In this document: positions 5,874-10,630 of the stretch, piece after piece
Layout of the letters: every line of letters begins with the position of its first letter
How positions within the stretch are numbered: the stretch's first letter is position 1
Position numbers and translations under genes: made by a program
NCBI GenBank assembly: GCA_002436485.1
Contig: DJMK01000113.1
Coordinates: forward strand, 2,741 to 13,370
DNA from: Proteobacteria bacterium UBA6492
GTDB taxonomy: Bacteria; Pseudomonadota; Gammaproteobacteria; UBA6429; Thiohalophilaceae
DNA length: 10,630 nucleotides
Direction: 5' to 3'
Notes under the pieces: model-generated
Databases searched by the model: none
What the model was told of the DNA's origin: nothing
The model's input: the letters and a program-made list of their open reading frames with translations, nothing else

Positions 5874-6632
5874 TTATTCCACCTTTTCTTCGAGCATGGT
5901 GCAGGGACGCTCAGCCAACCCGGCCACGGTACGCAGGCGTGGCATGTCGAGGATATTTATGTACTTGCGATCCGCGGCGAGAATGCCTTCATCCTGCATA
6001 TGACTGATACAACGACTGATGGTCTCCACCGCCAGGCCAAGGTAATTGGCGATGTCGTGACGCGACATGGTGAGGTTAAACTGGTTGGGTGAAAAACCGC
6101 GTTTGCTGTAACGCACCGACAGGCTGAGCAGGAAACTGGCAATGCGCTCCTCGGCGGACTTCTTGCCCAGCATCAGCATCATGCCGTGTTCATCGGCAAT
6201 CTCGTTACTCATCAGGTGCATGAAGTGATTGCTCAGCCCGGGCACCTGGTGGGCAAGCTCATTGAGCTTGTGATAGGGCAACTCGCAGATACTGCTGGTC
6301 TCCAGTGCGATTGCAGAACAGGTATGCTCCTCGTGGCCCAGCGCATCAAAGCCCAGCAGTTCACCAGGCATATGAAAACCCACGATCTGTTCTTCACCAT
6401 TTCGAGTCTGCAACAATGTCTTTATGCTTCCGCTTTGTACGGCAAACAGTGACTTGAACGGCTGGCCGATTTCAAACAGCAGTTCACCACGTTGCAGCGG
6501 GCGCTCGCGCTGCACGATGGAAGCGACTTTTTCAAATTCTTCAGGATTAAGACCACGTGGTAAACACAACGTGGAAAGACTGCACTGCGAACACGACAGC
6601 TTCACAGATTTAATGTTAATTACCTTGCTCAT
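5874..6632 (-). CDS. fnr: FNR/ANR-type oxygen-sensing transcription regulator
   Basis: This cytoplasmic CRP/FNR-family regulator (252 residues) should carry an oxygen-labile [4Fe-4S] cluster and switch genes for anaerobic life. Three N-terminal cysteines are in the FNR arrangement (C14, C17, C23 in CSQCSLSTLC), and the fourth ligand matches C116 in SSICELPY (E. coli C122). A cyclic-nucleotide-fold domain follows (about 30-140), then the long dimer helix and a winged HTH (about 175-235). The recognition helix has VETISR, the E-x-x-S-R set that reads TTGAT half-sites. An extra cysteine (C105) is not a standard ligand. The start is set by AAGGAA about 9 nt upstream. A promoter fits at 6683-6711. 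E. coli FNR is 250 residues, so the length is normal. Assignment is secure; the exact subgroup name (fnr or anr) is convention. Confidence 0.94.
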   Translation of the reverse strand: MSKVINIKSVKLSCSQCSLSTLCLPRGLNPEEFEKVASIVQRERPLQRGELLFEIGQPFKSLFAVQSGSIKTLLQTRNGEEQIVGFHMPGELLGFDALGHEEHTCSAIALETSSICELPYHKLNELAHQVPGLSNHFMHLMSNEIADEHGMMLMLGKKSAEERIASFLLSLSVRYSKRGFSPNQFNLTMSRHDIANYLGLAVETISRCISHMQDEGILAADRKYINILDMPRLRTVAGLAERPCTMLEEKVE

Positions 6633-6682
6633 CAGGCGGTGTTCCTTGTGTCACTCCGCTTCAGGCGGATGTCGTTGTTTTT

Positions 6683-6711
6683 ATTAAATACCCTAGTAAA
6701 AATTAAGTGAA
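6683..6711 (-). promoter_or_regulatory. candidate sigma-70 promoter of the fnr-like gene
   Basis: On the minus strand TTCACT (6706-6711) and TTTAAT (6683-6688) are separated by 17 bp, matching the -35 at 4 of 6 and the -10 at 5 of 6 positions. Transcription would start around 6676, some 45 nt before the ATG. An inverted repeat AGCCAG-N6-CTGGCT lies just upstream at 6739-6756 and could be an operator; no good FNR box is seen here. Confidence 0.5.
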
Positions 6712-6738
6712 TTACTCAGGCATCCATAGAATCATTCT

Positions 6739-6756
6739 AGCCAGAGAACACTGGCT
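6739..6756. repeat. inverted repeat in the fnr-mscS divergent region
   Basis: AGCCAG-AGAACA-CTGGCT is a perfect 6-bp inverted repeat. It lies upstream of the fnr promoter and about 130 bp before the start of the divergent channel gene. There is no T-tract, so a regulator site is more likely than a terminator, though chance is possible. Confidence 0.35.
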
Positions 6757-6888
6757 GATCCAATTGTTTGTCCATTGGTTTTTGAATCATGCGCTAGCCC
6801 CGCTGGCCGGTATGTGTGAATAAGCACACTTCCTATTTACTTTTTTCCGGATTTGAAAAGTTGTCGCCCCAAATGGCAAGATCAGGGC

Positions 6889-7956
6889 ATGGAGTTATTA
6901 CAGACAAACGTAATCGGCAATACCCTGCAAAACTGGGCTATCGCGCTGACCATCGTGGCCAGCATCCTGGTGGTCACCTATTTTGGCCGCTGCCTGGCCA
7001 CCCGCCAGGCCAATCGGCTAGCCAAAAATTCCGCCATCCTGTTCTGGCCCATGCTGTTTACCCTGTTAAAACGCACCAGCTGGCTGTTCCTGTTCATGAT
7101 CGCACTGTTCTTTGGCAGCTTCGTGCTCAGCATGCCGGCTACCTGGCGCAGCGTGATCGACCACACGGTCATGGTGATCCTGTTGTTGCAGGTGGGTCTG
7201 TGGGCCGGGGCCGCGCTGAAACTGGGCATCGACCGTTACCGACAGGAACAACTCACTAAAGACCCGGCCAGCGTCACCACCCTGAACGTGATTAACTTCA
7301 TTGGCCGCATCATCATCTGGTCCATCGTGTTGTTGCTGGTGCTGGATAACCTCGGCGTGAACATCACTGCGCTGATTGCCGGTCTGGGTGTGGGTGGCGT
7401 GGCCGTGGCACTGGCGTTACAAACCGTGCTGGGCGACCTGTTTGCCTCGTTGTCCATCGTGCTGGACAAGCCGTTTGTAGTAGGGGACTTCCTGATCGTG
7501 GGTGACCTGCTCGGCAGCGTAGAGTATGTCGGGCTCAAGACCACGCGCTTGCGCAGCCTGTCGGGCGAACAACTGGTATTCTCCAACTCGGACCTACTCA
7601 ACAGCCGTATTCGTAATTTCGGCCGCATGTACGAGCGGCGCGTGCAATTCGATATCGGCGTGACCTACCAGACACCGCGTGACAAGCTGGTCAAGGTGCC
7701 GCAGATCATTCGCGAGGCGGTAGAACAGCAAAGCAAGACCCGCTTTGATCGTTCTCACTTCAAGGCCTATGGCGATTTTGCCTTGCTGTTTGAATCGGTC
7801 TACTTTGTACTCGGACCCGACTATAATCAGTACATGGATATACAACAGGCCATTAACCTGCATATCCATGAACGCTTTGAACAGGAAGGCATCGAGTTCG
7901 CATATCCGACGCAGACCCTGTTCGTACAACAACAACCATTAACCGTAAATAATTAA
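6889..7956 (+). CDS. MscS-family mechanosensitive channel, larger type
   Basis: This second channel of the MscS superfamily (355 residues from ATG 6889) has extra N-terminal helices compared with the first. Membrane segments lie at about 14-32, 49-80, 88-112, 134-155 and 158-192. The last is the pore helix, GLGVGGVAVALALQTVLGDL, followed by SIVLDKPFVVGDF and the cytoplasmic part with TTRLRSLSGEQLVFSNSDLL and a C-terminal IEFAYPTQTLF. These are the usual features of YnaI/YbdG-like members. The frame is open from a TTG at 6853, giving 367 residues, but the ATG at 6889 gives a better N-terminus; neither has a strong Shine-Dalgarno, so the start is uncertain. It runs divergently from the fnr-like gene. 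The AsmA-like gene follows after 42 nt and is probably cotranscribed. Channel family assignment is secure; gating and conductance are unknown. Confidence 0.92.
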   Translation: MELLQTNVIGNTLQNWAIALTIVASILVVTYFGRCLATRQANRLAKNSAILFWPMLFTLLKRTSWLFLFMIALFFGSFVLSMPATWRSVIDHTVMVILLLQVGLWAGAALKLGIDRYRQEQLTKDPASVTTLNVINFIGRIIIWSIVLLLVLDNLGVNITALIAGLGVGGVAVALALQTVLGDLFASLSIVLDKPFVVGDFLIVGDLLGSVEYVGLKTTRLRSLSGEQLVFSNSDLLNSRIRNFGRMYERRVQFDIGVTYQTPRDKLVKVPQIIREAVEQQSKTRFDRSHFKAYGDFALLFESVYFVLGPDYNQYMDIQQAINLHIHERFEQEGIEFAYPTQTLFVQQQPLTVNN

Positions 7957-7998
7957 AACGGGAACAGTGAGCCTTGCTGAAGCCCGAAGGGAGCTGAC

Positions 7999-8841
7999 AT
8001 GCGCAAAGTCCTGCTACTTTTCACACTCATCGTCATCATCGGTATCGGCATTGGTACCTGGTACATCCTCACCAACCTGGATTCCATCGTAAAGGCCGCT
8101 ATCGAGAAGTATGGCAGCCAGGCTACGCAAACCGCGGTGCGTGTTAACAGTGTGAAGCTGGATTTAACCGGCGACATGATCGGCAGTGGTGCCATCAATG
8201 GCCTCACCGTCGGCAACCCGAAAGGCTTTGCGACGAAGCAGGCGATCTCCCTTGGAGAAGTCAGCACGAAAATCGATCTGAAATCCCTGACTGAATCACC
8301 TTATATCATCGAAGACATCACCGTGCGTGCACCGAAAGTGTTTGTCGAGATCAATGCCGACAAAAAAACCAACCTGAACGAGATCAAGAAAAACCTCACA
8401 CAGGGTGCGACAGCGGCCAAGGCCGAAGAACCCAAGCCCATGGAAAAACAACCCCCGCGTTTGATCCTGCGCCGCGTGTTGTTTGCCGACGGTACCATCG
8501 ATGCCAAGATCGTACCGCTCAACAAGGATTACCAGCTCAAGTTACCGACGCTCGATATGAAAAACCTCGGTGGTAAAAAGGGCGGCACACCACAGGAACT
8601 GGCCAGGGAAATTTTAGATCGCGTCATCGATGCGGCGAAGGCCGAGATCAAGAAGAAAGGCATCGACGCGGAAATCGAAAAACTCAAAGCCAAGGCTGAA
8701 CAAAAGATCGAGGAAGAAAAGGCCAAGGCAAAACAGAAAGTGGAAGAAGAAAAAGCCGCCGCGCAGCAGAAAATCGATACCAAGAAAGAAGAAGAAAAAC
8801 AAAAACTCGAAGACAAGCTAAAAGGGCTGTTGCCGAAATAG
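7999..8841 (+). CDS. AsmA-like membrane-anchored protein with hendecad coiled coil
   Basis: The 280-residue product starts with a signal-anchor (about 5-25, LLLFTLIVIIGIGIGTWYIL). Next comes a beta-rich region (about 26-185) with the style of AsmA/DUF748 proteins: KLDLTGDMIGSGAINGLTVGNPKGF, SLGEVSTKIDLKSL, ITVRAPKVFVEIN and LILRRVLFADGTIDAKI. The body would be periplasmic, anchored in the inner membrane. AsmA proteins support envelope lipid transport or assembly; this one is much shorter than E. coli AsmA and lacks the large C-terminal domain. Instead, residues 212-275 form a Lys/Glu-rich coiled coil with four 11-residue repeats. The start is supported by AAGGGAG about 6 nt before the ATG. 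It lies 42 nt after the MscS-type channel, so a shared operon and envelope role are likely. The AsmA label rests on pattern reading. Confidence 0.75.
   Translation: MRKVLLLFTLIVIIGIGIGTWYILTNLDSIVKAAIEKYGSQATQTAVRVNSVKLDLTGDMIGSGAINGLTVGNPKGFATKQAISLGEVSTKIDLKSLTESPYIIEDITVRAPKVFVEINADKKTNLNEIKKNLTQGATAAKAEEPKPMEKQPPRLILRRVLFADGTIDAKIVPLNKDYQLKLPTLDMKNLGGKKGGTPQELAREILDRVIDAAKAEIKKKGIDAEIEKLKAKAEQKIEEEKAKAKQKVEEEKAAAQQKIDTKKEEEKQKLEDKLKGLLPK
8686..8817 (+). repeat. four 33-bp (11-residue) tandem repeats in the AsmA-like gene
   Basis: Residues 230-273 are four consecutive units of pattern K(A/E)xAxQK[IVL]xxx: KAKAEQKIEEE, KAKAKQKVEEE, KAAAQQKIDTK and KEEEKQKLEDK. The hydrophobic position falls every 11 residues (237, 248, 259, 270), which is the hendecad spacing of a straight or right-handed coiled coil. 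Confidence 0.8.
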
Positions 8842-8872
8842 CAAAACTGATCAGGGAAGATCTCGTTTTTGC
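8841..8872 (+). terminator. possible terminator after the AsmA-like gene
   Basis: GCAAAAC-T-GATC, a 6-nt loop, then GATC-TC-GTTTTTGC forms an imperfect hairpin starting at the stop codon. Its outer arms are an A-run and a T-run of five, as in bidirectional terminators. The inner GATC/GATC stem is short and poor in GC, so strength is doubtful. Confidence 0.35.
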
Positions 8873-8935
8873 CAAGGGGGTCTCACAACAGCCTGGCCGA
8901 CTCCCGTTTGTTAAAAATTGTTTACATTTGTTCTA

Positions 8936-8941
8936 TATAAT
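8936..8941 (+). promoter_or_regulatory. candidate -10 box for the accessory module
   Basis: A perfect TATAAT lies about 105 bp before the 189-residue gene, in an AT-rich stretch after the preceding gene. No good -35 is found at the usual spacing, so this may be an activated promoter. A second -10-like TATACT lies at 8959-8964. Confidence 0.3.
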
Positions 8942-9045
8942 TAGAATCAGCCGCTCGGTATACTCTGGCTAATATACATACATCGAATAATGATTAGTTA
9001 TTAATAGGCAGTAAGACTGTCTTATTAATTCAGGGGAGGGAACCG

Positions 9046-9615
9046 ATGTCCAGCCAGATTATTAGTCAACTACAGCCATTAAAGAAAAAGTCCGGAGTTC
9101 GGATACATCCGGTCGCCGTATCGCATATTCAGAGTAACACTGTGCCTTATTCGCTTATTAAACAACACCGATTAGCAAATGCTAGTTGGGCTGTAAAACC
9201 ACGCGATGGTGCTGCATCCCTTTCAAAGAAGGAAAACTGTTCTGTACGACGAAAAGTGAGAGTCTTATCAGAGCACGACCAAAACAAACTTAGTGTATTA
9301 AATGATGCGTTGCTCGGTGAACGTAGTTATCCAATTCTTATGGCTGCGCTCGGTATTGCAGCTGGTACAGTAGCAGGTGCGGGACTCATTTTCACTGCTA
9401 CGACAACAGCGCTTAGTTACGCTAATACTGCGCAACGTATATTGGCGAGGGCAGGAGATGAAATCTGGCATGTTGAAGAGATCGGTAGAGAAGGGGATAA
9501 ACCAGTTTACGTATCTGCATTTTTTATCCAGGACCCCTATCGTGCCGGTACTCCACGGGCACCGGCTAAAGGTTGGTTAATTCATGAAGAACGTACTGAT
9601 GTATATTTGGGCTAA
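9046..9615 (+). CDS. unrecognised one-TM protein (189 aa), first gene of accessory module
   Basis: I do not recognise a family. The 189-residue product has a long polar, basic N-terminal part (1-93), one Gly/Ala/Thr-rich hydrophobic segment (about 95-122, YPILMAALGIAAGTVAGAGL) and a compact C-terminal part (about 138-189) with DEIWHVEEIGREGDKPVY and GWLIHEERTDVYLG. There is no N-terminal signal peptide. A helix with so many glycines and alanines could insert in a membrane or resemble the transmembrane regions of secreted toxins; that is inference. The start is well supported by GGGGAGGGAACCG ahead of the ATG. Base use is more AT-rich than the genes to its left, suggesting acquired DNA. It is followed within 50 nt by a lipoprotein and then a cell-wall hydrolase, so it probably belongs to that module. 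Confidence 0.75.
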   Translation: MSSQIISQLQPLKKKSGVRIHPVAVSHIQSNTVPYSLIKQHRLANASWAVKPRDGAASLSKKENCSVRRKVRVLSEHDQNKLSVLNDALLGERSYPILMAALGIAAGTVAGAGLIFTATTTALSYANTAQRILARAGDEIWHVEEIGREGDKPVYVSAFFIQDPYRAGTPRAPAKGWLIHEERTDVYLG

Positions 9616-9661
9616 CCACGAAGAAAAAATCTATATAAAAATAAAATTGAGACAAAGGTAT

Positions 9662-10000
9662 ATGCAATTTAGATTCATCAAAAAAGCAATGATTTTGGCA
9701 TTTCTGGTTTTACCTGCATCTTGTAGTAGCGAGGCTACATCCTATAACAAGATCTGTGATATTTATAAAAATGTAATAAAACAGGAAGCCAGCCTTGATG
9801 ATAAAGAAGTATTTATCACAAAATCCATGTACGAGCAGTTCCCCGATTTTTTTGAGGGCAATTTTAAGTATATATCTCGATCTGATCCAGATGAGCGCTA
9901 TGAATTATTGAAAAGTACAATTGAACTTAACATTAGCACAACATGGGAATGTGAAGCAGCCCGTAACTATTACGCAACTGAGTTCAACAAGAAAAAATAA
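9662..10000 (+). CDS. small putative lipoprotein, candidate immunity protein
   Basis: From ATG 9662 the product has 112 residues: a basic N-terminus, a hydrophobic signal (about 9-18, AMILAFLVLP) and a lipobox-like LPASC with Cys21 as the possible lipid anchor. Proline at -3 is unusual, so ordinary signal-peptidase cleavage is an alternative. The mature part (about 91 residues) is charged and has two more cysteines (C32, C97) that could form a disulfide in the periplasm. Translation could also begin at an ATG at 9584 in the same frame, overlapping the previous gene, but AAAGG just before 9662 and the clean signal favour the later start. The gene is strikingly AT-rich. It sits 34 nt before a glucosaminidase gene; periplasmic lipoproteins next to wall hydrolases are often immunity proteins. 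No family is recognised. Confidence 0.65.
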   Translation: MQFRFIKKAMILAFLVLPASCSSEATSYNKICDIYKNVIKQEASLDDKEVFITKSMYEQFPDFFEGNFKYISRSDPDERYELLKSTIELNISTTWECEAARNYYATEFNKKK

Positions 10001-10034
10001 AATAACAAAGTAATATTTACCATGGAGGGAATTT

Positions 10035-10630
10035 ATGAGTTCAATTAAAAAGTCGGTCGGTGAGGGCGGGGTTAATGCATCAGCTGATGTAAAAGTTGTT
10101 CAAAAACTCATTAATCGTAATCTACATTTAATGCCTAGCCAGAAAAAGCTGGTTGAGGACGGAAAAATTGGCAAGAACACCAAGGGTGCAATTGGTAACT
10201 ATCAAAGGGTTGTGATGAAAATGCGTAACCCGGATAGTCTTGTTGAGCCGGGACGCAATACTATTAAAACACTGGAAAAGAATGACCGCAAACCTCGCCC
10301 GAGTAATGTGATTACATTCATCAAGAAAACACTACCGGCTGCGAAAAAGGTCAAGGCTAAATATAAAATCCCTGTCTCTGTACTTATTGCCCAGGCTGCA
10401 CTGGAGTCAGGTTGGGGCCGACATGTAAAAGATAATGCTTACTTTGGTATCAAGGCACATCGTACTACCGGTGGCACCACCTCTTTTACTACCACCGAAT
10501 ATATCAACGGCAAGAAAGTAACTATGACAGACTCATTTCGTTCCTATAAAAACTTTGATGAAGCCGCAGAGGATTACGGAAAATTCCTGACAACCAATCC
10601 ACGCTACAAGCCAGCCTTTGCGCACAGTCA
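10035..10630 (+). CDS. peptidoglycan-binding plus GH73-type glucosaminidase, 3' end cut by window
   Basis: The open frame runs off the right edge after 198 codons. Residues about 7-80 are a peptidoglycan-binding domain of PG_binding_1 type, with DGKIGKNTKGAIGNYQ at 42-57. Residues about 92-198 begin a GH73 (FlgJ/LytD-type) N-acetylglucosaminidase that should cleave the glycan chain of peptidoglycan. VSVLIAQAALESGWGRH carries the catalytic Glu124, followed by NAYFGIKAH and the family's SFRSYKNFDEAAEDYGKFL stretch. There is no N-terminal signal peptide, so export would need a dedicated route (type VI, holin or lysis) rather than Sec. The start is certain: GGAGGGAATTT precedes the ATG. The upstream lipoprotein could be its immunity partner. 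GH73 effectors of type VI systems are known (Tge family), but a phage-type endolysin or other muralytic role is equally open. Confidence 0.88.
   Translation, partial: MSSIKKSVGEGGVNASADVKVVQKLINRNLHLMPSQKKLVEDGKIGKNTKGAIGNYQRVVMKMRNPDSLVEPGRNTIKTLEKNDRKPRPSNVITFIKKTLPAAKKVKAKYKIPVSVLIAQAALESGWGRHVKDNAYFGIKAHRTTGGTTSFTTTEYINGKKVTMTDSFRSYKNFDEAAEDYGKFLTTNPRYKPAFAHS

Noticed and set aside
6816..7259. 147-codon plus-strand frame starting at GTG
   Set aside because: It overlaps the second MscS gene in another frame; the His/Pro/Arg-rich product is a typical shadow of a coding gene.
1..10630. CRISPR array, tRNA, rRNA or insertion sequence
   Set aside because: No regularly spaced direct repeats, no tRNA-like cloverleaf or rRNA-like stretch noticed, and no transposase or terminal inverted repeats with target duplication.

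Overview
The window looks like a chromosomal segment of a gammaproteobacterium with roughly balanced base composition. The basis is an FNR/ANR-type oxygen regulator, MscS channels, a NarL/LuxR-type two-component pair and a probable sigma-54 promoter. The FNR homologue implies growth with and without oxygen. I cannot name a genus from the sequence. Most assignments rest on reading motifs by eye; no database search was run.

Layout, left to right. Positions 1-347 hold no convincing gene. An MscS channel (348-1178, minus) ends in a clear hairpin terminator. Upstream of it, also on the minus strand, is a pair of tiny genes: a 76-residue His-rich protein (1463-1693) and an overlooked 42-residue membrane peptide (1332-1460). 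Their upstream region has a GG-N10-GC sigma-54 promoter, an IHF-like site and a distal 8-bp dyad, which is the arrangement of an enhancer-dependent promoter. A mostly non-coding stretch (1694-2232) separates them from a plus-strand operon with a Cache/PAS sensor kinase (2233-4566) and its LuxR-type response regulator (4563-5207), which overlap by 4 nt. Two terminator-like hairpins follow. Next come an overlooked 36-residue membrane peptide (5413-5523) and a PilZ-like protein (5529-5867), which converge on the fnr-like gene (5874-6632, minus). Divergent from fnr is a second, larger MscS-family channel (6889-7956), followed by an AsmA-like membrane-anchored protein with a hendecad-repeat coiled coil (7999-8841).

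From about 8900 the sequence becomes visibly more AT-rich and the gene content changes to an accessory module. It holds an unrecognised one-TM protein (9046-9615), a small putative lipoprotein (9662-10000) and a peptidoglycan-binding plus GH73-type glucosaminidase cut by the window edge (10035 onward). The order lipoprotein then cell-wall hydrolase, with strong Shine-Dalgarno sites, suggests a toxin-immunity type cassette, for example a type VI effector or a bacteriocin. No secretion gene is visible to prove it.

How the parts fit together: the left nine kilobases are mainly envelope and environment sensing (two osmotic channels, a sensor kinase with regulator, an oxygen sensor and small membrane peptides). 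The right end looks like an accessory antagonism or lysis locus. The most unusual items are the sigma-54 controlled tiny bicistron and the lipoprotein-hydrolase cassette.
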